This document shows, one piece after another, positions 1 to 5,734 of a stretch of 15,883 nucleotides of DNA. Where the stretch lies: positions 1 through 15,883 of the forward strand of contig JBBSKG010000061.1 in NCBI GenBank assembly GCA_038256565.1, read 5' to 3'. Made by a program: the position numbers and the translations under genes. Under the pieces are notes generated by a model. That model was not told the DNA's origin, searched no databases, and worked only from the letters and a program-made list of their open reading frames with translations. Origin of the DNA: JACOTK01 sp038256565 (GTDB lineage Bacteria; Actinomycetota; Acidimicrobiia; Acidimicrobiales; CADCSY01). Numbering within the stretch: the first letter of the stretch is position 1; each line of letters begins with the position of its first letter.

Positions 1-343
1 CGGTCACCGTATCGATGACGCACTGGCCGGTCATCAGCGTGCCATGGCGGTCTCGTTGCGCACGACAGATCTCGACGGCCTCAGCGGGCGATCGTGGCTT
101 GCCGATCGCCCGACCATCGAGATCAAGCAGCGAATCGCACCCGACGACGAGTGCGTCGGTGACTTGAGTGGCGATGGCGTGGGCTTTCATCTCGGCCAAA
201 GCGGTCACGGCGACCCGAGTGTCGGTGGTGTCGACCTCGTCCTCATCGACGCCGCTCGCCATGACCTCGACGTCGAAACCGGCCTGTTGTAGCAGTCGGA
301 GTCGCGCCGGTGACGCAGAGGCGAGTACGAGACGGCGGAACAT
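1..343 (-). CDS. maf: Maf-family nucleotide pyrophosphatase, 3' end cut by window edge
   Basis: I translated this strand directly: 114 codons are open from an ATG at 343 to the left edge. Maf proteins hydrolyse non-canonical or modified nucleoside triphosphates to monophosphates in the cytoplasm and have been linked to septum formation. Family marks seen are the N-terminal LASASPARLRLL (7-18), SGVDE (30-34), the conserved lysine in AEMKAHAIA (K53), VGCDSLLDLDG with the family aspartate D70, and IGKP (80-83). The usual ADT appears as CDS here. Family length is about 190-200 residues, so roughly 40% is missing beyond the window. The ATG lies 13 nt after the vapC stop, so it is probably co-transcribed with vapBC. 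I see no strong Shine-Dalgarno, so coupling or weak initiation is likely. Identification is by motif, with good certainty. Confidence 0.85.
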   Translation of the reverse strand, partial: MFRRLVLASASPARLRLLQQAGFDVEVMASGVDEDEVDTTDTRVAVTALAEMKAHAIATQVTDALVVGCDSLLDLDGRAIGKPRSPAEAVEICRAQRDRHGTLMTGQCVIDTVT

Positions 344-356
344 AGTCAGGAGAACG

Positions 357-773
357 TCATGCGGAACTGGGAGCGATGAGGCTGACCGTGGGGAAATACG
401 AGCGATACCGGGTGGCATCACGGGTGAGCAGAACGAGGTCTTCAACGGCAGCGTGGGCACCGATGAAGAAATCAGGCAGGGTCGAGGACACCGAGCCGCG
501 TCGCTTTCGATAATCGAGGAACGCCTTGCCGGCCAGAAAGGCGGCGGCCCAAGGTAAAGGCACCCGACGATAGTCATCTGCAGGCAGGGCGTCGTCGAGG
601 TCTTCCACGCGGGTGAAACGGACTGAGACCTCCGCGTAGATGATCGGGTTGATGTAGAGGGGTCCAAGCTCAGCGGCCTCGGCGAGGGCCTCCATGGACC
701 AGGTGAGCCAATGCTCATCGGCAGTCAGGACATCCAACAGCACGTTGGTGTCGACGAGTGTTCCTGAGGCCAT
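357..773 (-). CDS. vapC: VapC-type PIN-domain toxin ribonuclease
   Basis: A 138-residue PIN-domain protein of the usual VapC size. Acidic residues expected at the metal-dependent RNase site are D8 (LVDTNVLLDVL, 6-16), E48 (YAEVS, 46-50), D101 (LPDFFIGAHA, 99-108) and D119 (LLTRDATRYRSYFP, 115-128). VapC toxins cleave tRNA or rRNA and are held inactive by the cognate antitoxin. The ATG lies 2 nt after the stop of the AbrB-type antitoxin gene, the normal antitoxin-first order with translational coupling. All four acidic positions are intact, so the toxin is probably active. The RNA target cannot be read from sequence. It is transcribed toward maf and probably autoregulated with the antitoxin through the dyad at 1004-1018. 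Confidence 0.93.
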   Translation of the reverse strand: MASGTLVDTNVLLDVLTADEHWLTWSMEALAEAAELGPLYINPIIYAEVSVRFTRVEDLDDALPADDYRRVPLPWAAAFLAGKAFLDYRKRRGSVSSTLPDFFIGAHAAVEDLVLLTRDATRYRSYFPTVSLIAPSSA

Positions 774-775
774 CT

Positions 776-1003
776 TCAGGTGCCCCGCGTCATGGCCATG
801 ATCTCATCGGTTGTCATGCCGACATCGCCGCGTCCATGCAGTCGTTCGGCAAGACGACGGCCGCGAGTGGGACCTTCTGTGACTTTGCGAACCACGATCG
901 TGTCGCGCTTGCGCTCGAACTCGATTTCCGTGCCGGCCCCGATCCCGAGCGCGTCACGCAGCTCTTTGGGGATCGTGACCTGACCCTTTTCTGTGACCCT
1001 CAT
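776..1003 (-). CDS. vapB: AbrB/MazE-type antitoxin of the VapBC pair
   Basis: A 75-residue protein with an N-terminal SpoVT/AbrB swapped-hairpin DNA-binding domain (1-41: VTEKGQVTIPKELRDALGI, then a strand-rich EIEFERKRDTIVVRKV). A short C-terminal tail (42-75) ends in MTTDEIMAMTRGT, the kind of toxin-wrapping tail found in VapB proteins. It neutralises the PIN toxin encoded 2 nt downstream and likely represses its own promoter. The ATG at 1003 is supported by the family N-terminus, by an AGGA 8 nt upstream and by a TAGGAT -10 box only 7 nt upstream. The last would make the transcript leaderless. The imperfect palindrome 1004-1018 covers both elements. Confidence 0.92.
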   Translation of the reverse strand: MRVTEKGQVTIPKELRDALGIGAGTEIEFERKRDTIVVRKVTEGPTRGRRLAERLHGRGDVGMTTDEIMAMTRGT

Positions 1004-1018
1004 GGTAAGAATCCTACC
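1004..1018 (-). promoter_or_regulatory. vapBC promoter -10 and probable autoregulatory operator
   Basis: GGTAAGAATCCTACC is an imperfect 15-bp palindrome in which six of seven base pairs match. It lies directly against the vapB start codon. On the minus strand it contains TAGGAT (1016-1011), a TANNNT -10 hexamer that would place transcription start at or next to the ATG. AGGA within it could also act as a ribosome-binding site. AbrB-type antitoxins commonly bind such dyads to repress their own operon. No good -35 box is visible. Confidence 0.5.
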
Positions 1019-1069
1019 AGTCGTACTCTTCCTTGATTGGGCCTAGGGTTTGCAGCTCAGAGGGTGTGT
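1019..1069. other. Short spacer between rnpB 3' end and vapB promoter
   Basis: This 51-bp gap separates the 3' end of rnpB from the vapB promoter on the same strand. I see a CCTAGG hexamer (1042-1047) but no hairpin followed by a T-run. Readthrough from the strong rnpB transcript into vapBC and maf is therefore possible. This is a negative observation by eye. Confidence 0.4.
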
Positions 1070-1424
1070 GATGGTGAGTCGGTCTGTAGGCGGGATTCTG
1101 TCCAGCGCCGAAGCGCTTGGGTGACCATCCATCTATGCGGCCTACCTGGGGACATTGGGCGGGCAGCCCGTCCCACATTTGGCCTTGCTCCGGGTGGGGT
1201 TTACCTAGCCGCCTGAGTCACCTCAAGCGCTGGTGCGCTCTTACCGCACCTTTTCACCCTTACCTGTGCGGGCTTTCGCTCGCCATCGGCGGTTCTTTTC
1301 TGTGGCACTTTCCTGCGGGTCGCCCCGACTGGTCTCTCTCCAGCACCTTGCCCTATGGAGTCCCGACCTTCCTCAACACGGTCAGTTGCCCGCCGTGCCG
1401 CGGCCACCCAACCGACTCACCATC
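1070..1424 (-). ncRNA. rnpB: RNase P RNA (bacterial type A), catalytic tRNA-processing ribozyme
   Basis: The reverse complement carries the universal RNase P RNA landmarks in order. The P1 5' strand is GATGGTGAGTCGGTT (1424-1410). The CR-I region reads GAGGAAGGTCGGGACTCCAT. The CR-II/III core includes AGGGTGAAAAGGTGCGGTAA followed by GAGCGCACCAGCG. A GGTAAACCCCACCCGGAGCA segment of actinobacterial type follows. CR-IV/V reads AGATGGATGGTCACC and GACAGAATCCCGCCTACAG. The P1 3' strand GACCGACTCACCATC (1084-1070) pairs with the 5' strand over 15 bp, including one G-U. Length is about 355 nt, somewhat shorter than mycobacterial forms. The RNA removes 5' leaders from pre-tRNAs together with the RnpA protein. 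Ends are set from P1 pairing and the promoter, so they may be off by several nucleotides. Confidence 0.96.
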
Positions 1425-1430
1425 CCTGCA

Positions 1431-1439
1431 AGTATCGCA
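1431..1439 (-). promoter_or_regulatory. Extended -10 promoter element of rnpB
   Basis: On the minus strand TGC-GATACT forms an extended -10 (TGN plus a TANNNT-like hexamer). It ends 6 nt before position 1424, the predicted first nucleotide of the extended P1 helix. Promoter and RNA fold thus agree independently on the 5' end. A -35 box is not convincing, which fits extended -10 promoters. Confidence 0.55.
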
Positions 1440-1485
1440 GCTCCCGCCTCGGGGCGCATCGTCCGGTGCCGAAGCCAAGTTCTGT

Positions 1486-1513
1486 TTGGTGTTTGTGCCG
1501 TCACGAACACCAA
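1486..1513. repeat. 12-bp hairpin dyad between rnpB and abiEi-like gene
   Basis: TTGGTGTTTGTG, a CCGT loop, then CACGAACACCAA: a 12-bp stem with one wobble pair. It sits upstream of the rnpB promoter on one strand and upstream of the antitoxin promoter on the other. No T-run of terminator quality follows on either side (CGTTTCT on plus). It could be a regulator site or a weak terminator. AbiEi antitoxins are known to bind inverted repeats upstream of their own operon. Confidence 0.6.
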
Positions 1514-1539
1514 CGTTTCTCCCGCACGACCACCCGACG

Positions 1540-1578
1540 GGCAGGCGGTCTGTGGTCACTTATTACAGACCACCTGCC
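1540..1578. repeat. Long inverted repeat overlapping the AbiE-like operon promoter
   Basis: Arms GGCAGGCGGTCTGT (1540-1553) and ACAGACCACCTGCC (1565-1578) pair in 13 of 14 positions around an 11-nt spacer. The right arm covers the expected -35 region of the promoter whose -10 box is TATGCT (1588-1593). The position fits an operator for the AbiEi-like protein encoded immediately downstream. The binding protein is inferred, not shown. Confidence 0.65.
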
Positions 1579-1593
1579 GAAACACGATATGCT
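1565..1593 (+). promoter_or_regulatory. Promoter of the AbiE-like toxin-antitoxin operon, leaderless
   Basis: TATGCT (1588-1593) is a TANNNT -10 box ending 6 nt before the GTG at 1600, so the transcript would begin at the start codon. At 17-bp spacing the -35 position reads ACAGAC (1565-1570), a poor match. TTACAG lies at 19 bp. The weak -35 is embedded in the right arm of the 1540-1578 dyad. Confidence 0.5.
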
Positions 1594-1599
1594 GGACGC

Positions 1600-2640
1600 G
1601 TGACCCGCACATCTCAAGACGTCCTTGTAGCGCAGGCGGTCTCAGCGATTCGTCAGGCGGTCGAATCATTGGGGCACGGGACGCGTCCCAGCCCGAATAT
1701 TGATGTCGAGTTGACGGTCGACATTGATGGGTTGGAGGTCGACGTCAATGTTCGGGCAGGGACGGTCATCACGCCTGAAGTGGCATCTCGATTGGTTCGC
1801 ACAACCGGTCGTCGCTGCAGGAATTTGGCTCACCTGGCAGTCGGCGACCTCATCAGCAAGGCGGCGAAGGAAGTGTTGAACGAGGCAGGTTGGGGGTGGC
1901 TCGATCGCCGCGGTCACCTGGTTCTGCGGGCTCATGGCGTGCACATTGATGCGATGGTCCCTGCCGATGCGCGAGCGAAGGACGCGCCGAAAGGGTCGAT
2001 CTCGGGAGCGGCCGCGCGCTCCTGGGCAGCGGCCCTGCTCCTGATGCCCGAGAATCCACCATCGATGCGCGAGGTCGCTCGACAGATTTCCATGTCGCAC
2101 TCGGCAATCGTTGCCGCAGCCAAACGTCTACGAGACGACTCGTTGGTCCGCTCTGATGGCCGTCCACTCGTGCCGGAGTTGTTTTGGTCGCTGGCCGATC
2201 AATGGAGCGCGACCCAGGTTCCGCTGGCTCTACTCCCTCAACTTGGGGCTCCCGACCCCTACGGCGAGCTTGGCTTGAATCTGGACGGTGATGGCACGGG
2301 GTGGGCGGTTGCGGGCACGGTCGGCGCACAGGCATGGGGTGCCCCTGCCATGGTGGCTGGCACCTACCCGCCAGATTTCTATGTGGCATCACCCACCATT
2401 GTTCGCCAGGCCATCCGAAGACTCGGCCATGCCGATCGGTTCGACGATCGTGCCTGCACCGTGGCAGTCGCACCTACCCCGCTGGTTTGCGTGAAGCGTT
2501 TTCATCGGCCCATGGCGCCGGAAAACCGATGGCCATATGCACACGGACTGTTCGCTGCCCTCGATCTTGCTCAGGACAAAGCCCGCGGTGTCGAGATTCT
2601 CGAGTCGTGGGATCCAAAGGACTTAACCCGTGTCTGGTAG
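1600..2640 (+). CDS. AbiEi-like antitoxin / winged-helix regulator of a type IV-like toxin-antitoxin pair
   Basis: A 346-residue protein from GTG 1600. The frame is open further left through rnpB, but no start there is credible and the -10 box places transcript start at 1600. The N-terminal half resembles the actinobacterial AbiEi-type family, with a repetitive strand segment DVELTVDIDGLEVDVNVRAG (about 39-58) and then LISKAAKEVLNEAGWGWLDRRGHLVL, whose glycine-bearing WLDRRGHL matches the YLD-x-x-GN-like motif of that family. A winged helix-turn-helix follows (MREVARQISMSHSAIVAAAK). The gene overlaps the nucleotidyltransferase gene by 11 nt, in antitoxin-first order. The likely role is repression of the operon and counteraction of the toxin. 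Family assignment rests on architecture and neighbour and is moderately sure. A plain transcription regulator is the alternative. Confidence 0.75.
   Translation: MTRTSQDVLVAQAVSAIRQAVESLGHGTRPSPNIDVELTVDIDGLEVDVNVRAGTVITPEVASRLVRTTGRRCRNLAHLAVGDLISKAAKEVLNEAGWGWLDRRGHLVLRAHGVHIDAMVPADARAKDAPKGSISGAAARSWAAALLLMPENPPSMREVARQISMSHSAIVAAAKRLRDDSLVRSDGRPLVPELFWSLADQWSATQVPLALLPQLGAPDPYGELGLNLDGDGTGWAVAGTVGAQAWGAPAMVAGTYPPDFYVASPTIVRQAIRRLGHADRFDDRACTVAVAPTPLVCVKRFHRPMAPENRWPYAHGLFAALDLAQDKARGVEILESWDPKDLTRVW
2616..2621 (+). promoter_or_regulatory. Ribosome-binding site selecting the GTG start of the toxin gene
   Basis: AAAGGA lies 8 nt before GTG 2630, inside the end of the upstream coding sequence. 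It supports the GTG start over the later in-frame ATG at 2672, which would remove 14 residues. Confidence 0.6.
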
Positions 2641-3388
2641 CCAGATCAAGCTTGTTGGAAATGTTGACGGCATGGCGACCCGCCTTGTTGGTGCGACGGC
2701 ACGACTGGCTGCGGCTGGGCTCGGCCCGCATGCCCTGGTTGGAGGCCTTGCCGTCATGTGCCGCTTGGTGAAGGTTCATCGCGTCACCACCGATATCGAC
2801 ACCGTCACCGAGACGACGACGCCCACGGCGATCGAGCTCATCACCTCATCCATCGGATCATCCGACCCCACGAATCGGGCGCGGGTATTCATCGATGGCG
2901 TGAGGGTCGACATCATTGAAACCGAGGCGTTCGACGACGAGGACCTCGAGGGAATCGAAGGCGTGGACCGACTCTTCGTCGTCGCTCACCGGTGGGCATT
3001 GGAGACCGCCGAGCCGGCCGAGATCGTCGTAGCCGGTTCCGAGGATGTCGCAACGATTCGGGTTGCCACACCTGCGGCACTGGTTGCGATGAAGACCTCT
3101 GCATTGGCCGCCCGTCGACCTCGCGAGCCGAGGAAGCATGCCTCGGACCTCTACGATCTCTACAGTCTTACGGTCGAGCACGACCGTGAAGGGCGTCTGG
3201 CCGAGGCCCTGAGTGCGGCTCCCCATGGCCTGGGGGCACAGGTGGGGGCACATCTGCAGCAGGCTGTTGTCGACAATGCCGAACGGGCTGCTCGTTGGCT
3301 GAGTGACGGTGGAACCGAGATGGGTGCAATCACCGCCGACGACATCCGGGATGTACTTGGTCCCTTGGTCGATCGTCTCAGCCGCTGA
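2630..3388 (+). CDS. AbiEii-like nucleotidyltransferase toxin
   Basis: A 252-residue protein with nucleotidyltransferase-fold signatures of the AbiEii/AbiGii/MenT group. The Gly-Gly motif is ALVGGLAV (35-42). The metal-binding Asp-x-Asp is TTDIDTV, D55 and D57. A later lysine/arginine-rich helix followed by DLYDLYSL resembles the family pattern K-x-x-A-x-x-x-R...RDxxDL. Here the segment reads MKTSALAARRPREPRKHASDLYDL. Characterised relatives transfer nucleotides to tRNA or other substrates and block growth or abort phage infection. The partner gene is an AbiEi-like antitoxin overlapping by 11 nt. The catalytic acids are present, so activity is plausible. The substrate is unknown. It ends 27 bp from the convergent rad50 stop. 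Confidence 0.8.
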   Translation: MSGSQIKLVGNVDGMATRLVGATARLAAAGLGPHALVGGLAVMCRLVKVHRVTTDIDTVTETTTPTAIELITSSIGSSDPTNRARVFIDGVRVDIIETEAFDDEDLEGIEGVDRLFVVAHRWALETAEPAEIVVAGSEDVATIRVATPAALVAMKTSALAARRPREPRKHASDLYDLYSLTVEHDREGRLAEALSAAPHGLGAQVGAHLQQAVVDNAERAARWLSDGGTEMGAITADDIRDVLGPLVDRLSR

Positions 3389-3405
3389 GGCCGAACACCT
3401 CATCG
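3389..3405. repeat. 17-bp direct repeat, copy A (between convergent genes)
   Basis: GGCCGAACACCTCATCG here is identical to 3595-3611 inside rad50, where it encodes the Walker B core D-E-V-F-G. Copy A begins immediately after the AbiEii-like stop codon and occupies most of the 27-bp convergent gap. TGAGG/CCTCA (3386-3402) within it could form a 5-bp hairpin, too weak for a terminator. Confidence 0.85.
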
Positions 3406-3415
3406 TCCGTTTGTA

Positions 3416-5734
3416 TCAGGACGTGCCCAATAGACGGGCGGTGGCTCGTCGTCCGGGGAGCTTGACTACCTCGATGGCGTTGGGTAATTGTTCTTTTACT
3501 TCACTTGCGTGGGTGACGACTAGTACTTGGCGGAAGTGGCCTTTGAGGCGTTCAAGGGCGAGCAGCATGCGTTCTTTGCGTTCGTCGTCGAGGGGGCCGA
3601 ACACCTCATCGAGCACTAGCAGGCCAACGGCACCTCCTGATTGAAAGCGAACGTGTTCGCTGATGGCGACTCGTAGTGCAAGGTTGGCTAGGTCAGTTTC
3701 TGACCCTGAGAAGCGGTCCATTCCATAGAGTCGCCCAGCGTCACGAATCTGAATCTCATAGGTGTCAGCGTTGACTTCTAAACGGTCGTATTCATTGTTG
3801 GTTAGCTCGGCAAAAAGTTCAGCAGCTTGAGCCGCTAAGCGTGGCCCAACTGTTGCCACCACGGTATTTCTAAACTGACTCAATAGCTCCGATGCTCGGC
3901 TTAGGTGTCGTGCTCGTTCTGCTTCGTCTTTTACCCGTTGGTGCTGATCTTGACCATCGGTGAGTTTTTGGATTGCCGCCTCAGCATCGGCCTGAGCTTT
4001 AGTGACAGTCACCGCCGCTGTTTGGTTGGCAGCCACCGCAGTCTCTGTTTGTTTGCGAGCCTCAAGTAAGGCCTGATGTGCTGCATCTTGTTCTTCGGAA
4101 CGAAAGCTCAGTGCTTCAACCCTGTCGAGCAGTTCTTGGCGCTGAATGGCTGCGTCATTGACACGAGCATGTGCCCGGTTGCGTTCCTCGCGCGCAACTT
4201 GTTGTCTATCAAGACGGCCTCTGAGTCGTTGGCAATCTGACATGGCTTGGCGAGACCGTTTGGTGTCTTGTTGCAATAACCCAAGCAGAGCATTGCTTGT
4301 GGTTGAATCAGATTCCATGTCACCGGCCAGTTCAGGTGCAGCGGCGACAAGAGCGAGGTGAGATTGGGTAAGGGTTTCGGTTGCTTCTTGATGACGTCTT
4401 AGAGATTGCTCATATCCTGCATAGGCCTTCTTTGCTAGATCGAAGGCATTGGTTTCAGCTTTAAGTTCGGCTGCCGCCTGTGTTGCTCTATTTTTCGCCT
4501 TCTCATAATTTTCTTGAGCCAGTTTAAGTCGGGCTTGGGCTTGGTTCAGTTCAGTGGTGCGATGGGACTGAACTTGTTCGAAGGCGTCACCAAGTTCTTG
4601 TCCACACAAGGGGCAGTCATGATCAGTTGAAAGAGAGGCCGATCGTTTGTGGGCTTGGTCTACTCGGGCGACTTCTTCTTCGCTACCTCTCACGCCTGCT
4701 TGGGCCACGGCGAGTTGGCTCTGCGCTTCATTAGCTGCGTTTTGTGATTGCTGCCACCGTTGTTCGTCTGGAGCTGTCAACTGATCGGGCAACGTAATGG
4801 CAACAAGAGCACTTTCAGCGCCAACAACAGCTTCGACCAAGCGGAGTTGTGCTTCTAACGTGTCGTGCCCCTCGGCTTGTGGGGCGAGTTTGGCCAGCTC
4901 GTCAGCGGCTCCGTCAAGATCGGCTAGTTCTTTATCGAGGCGTGCGAGTTCTTCACTAGCTTGATCTTGTGTCTTGCGGGCAGCCTTTCCCGCAGTGACT
5001 AACTCGTTATAGGTATGAGCAAGTTCATCAAGTACCTGGGCCTTGGTTTCCATGAGGTCTTGGTCATGGCGAGCAGCCGTAAGGGTTTCGGCAGCCACTT
5101 GAGCGGTTTTCTCGGCCTCGTGGGCGAGTTCGGTGCGTTCTCTAACTTGTTTGGTTAACTCATCGAGATCAGGTAGAAGCGTTCGCAAAGTGTCATAGGC
5201 AGTCATTGCTGCTTTGGCATCGCGACGCGCCTCATCTTTTGCATGATCGAGCGGGGTGATGCCAAGTAAACGAAGTACTAAGTCTCTACGTTTGGCGGGT
5301 GTCTGTTGGCTAAATGCTGCAACCTGATTTTGTTCGGCAAAGACCGATGATCGAAAAGCGGCATCATCCATGCCCAAGATGGAGTGCACGTATTGGCCAA
5401 CATCACGAGCACCTTCACCAACTTGGAGGTTGTCGGCCCAGGCCTCGGCCCGCACGGTTGAGTTGATGCCACTGAGTGTTCGGCGAATTAGATAGAGGTG
5501 GCCTTCGTGTTCGAACTCGACCTCTGTAACGCAGTCGCCGTTGACTCCAGCGGTGCGAATTTCTTCGTTGGGTGTTCGAGATTTGCCGAACAAGGTCCAG
5601 CGGATCGACTCAATTAGGTACGACTTTCCTGCGCCGTTGGGGCCGTAGATGCCAACTAGTCCGGGGGGGATCTCCAGGTTGAGCTCGTCCTCGTAGACCC
5701 GGTAGTTGCGCAGATAGAGACGGGTAATACGCAT
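3416..5734 (-). CDS. rad50: Rad50/SbcC-like SMC-family ATPase with CPLC zinc hook
   Basis: A 772-residue ATPase of the Mre11-Rad50 (SbcCD) DNA-end processing complex. Order along the protein: Walker A GPNGAGKS (31-38); Q-loop region VFAEQNQ (131-137); first coiled coil, about 160-370; zinc hook CPLC (374-377); second coiled coil to about 600; ABC signature RFSGSETDLANLALR (674-688); Walker B LLVLDE with D709 and E710; D-loop GPLDDER (713-719); H-loop H742. The signature reads FSGSE instead of the usual LSGGE. At 772 residues it is shorter than E. coli SbcC (about 1048) and most archaeal Rad50, so its coiled-coil arms are short. The mre11 stop TGA and this ATG are directly adjacent, giving tight coupling. 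It is last in nurA-herA-mre11-rad50. Rad50 rather than SbcC is suggested by the herA/nurA context. Confidence 0.93.
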   Translation of the reverse strand: MRITRLYLRNYRVYEDELNLEIPPGLVGIYGPNGAGKSYLIESIRWTLFGKSRTPNEEIRTAGVNGDCVTEVEFEHEGHLYLIRRTLSGINSTVRAEAWADNLQVGEGARDVGQYVHSILGMDDAAFRSSVFAEQNQVAAFSQQTPAKRRDLVLRLLGITPLDHAKDEARRDAKAAMTAYDTLRTLLPDLDELTKQVRERTELAHEAEKTAQVAAETLTAARHDQDLMETKAQVLDELAHTYNELVTAGKAARKTQDQASEELARLDKELADLDGAADELAKLAPQAEGHDTLEAQLRLVEAVVGAESALVAITLPDQLTAPDEQRWQQSQNAANEAQSQLAVAQAGVRGSEEEVARVDQAHKRSASLSTDHDCPLCGQELGDAFEQVQSHRTTELNQAQARLKLAQENYEKAKNRATQAAAELKAETNAFDLAKKAYAGYEQSLRRHQEATETLTQSHLALVAAAPELAGDMESDSTTSNALLGLLQQDTKRSRQAMSDCQRLRGRLDRQQVAREERNRAHARVNDAAIQRQELLDRVEALSFRSEEQDAAHQALLEARKQTETAVAANQTAAVTVTKAQADAEAAIQKLTDGQDQHQRVKDEAERARHLSRASELLSQFRNTVVATVGPRLAAQAAELFAELTNNEYDRLEVNADTYEIQIRDAGRLYGMDRFSGSETDLANLALRVAISEHVRFQSGGAVGLLVLDEVFGPLDDERKERMLLALERLKGHFRQVLVVTHASEVKEQLPNAIEVVKLPGRRATARLLGTS
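3595..3611. repeat. 17-bp direct repeat, copy B (rad50 Walker B)
   Basis: Identical to 3389-3405. Here it lies in coding sequence (minus strand, codons 708-713, L-D-E-V-F-G-P), where the sequence is constrained by Walker B and D-loop function. This copy is therefore the likely ancestral one. Confidence 0.85.

Noticed and set aside
44..557. Plus-strand open frames at the left edge.
   Set aside because: They lie opposite the Maf and VapC coding sequences, which carry clear family motifs on the minus strand.
1117..1599. The open frame upstream of the antitoxin GTG could encode a long N-terminal extension.
   Set aside because: It lies over the antisense of rnpB and the promoter dyads, has no family similarity, and the TATGCT box places the transcript start at 1600.
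1853..2473. A 206-codon minus-strand open frame opposite the antitoxin gene.
   Set aside because: Arginine/proline-rich composition typical of the antisense of high-GC genes, with no family features. The plus-strand frame has a winged helix and an operon partner.
3386..3402. TGAGG/CCTCA hairpin between the convergent AbiEii-like and rad50 genes as a bidirectional terminator.
   Set aside because: A 5-bp stem with no flanking T-runs. It is better explained as part of the 17-bp repeat.
2858..3403. A 181-codon minus-strand open frame opposite the AbiEii-like gene.
   Set aside because: Its sequence shows no recognisable motif, while the plus strand carries nucleotidyltransferase motifs and a good ribosome-binding site.
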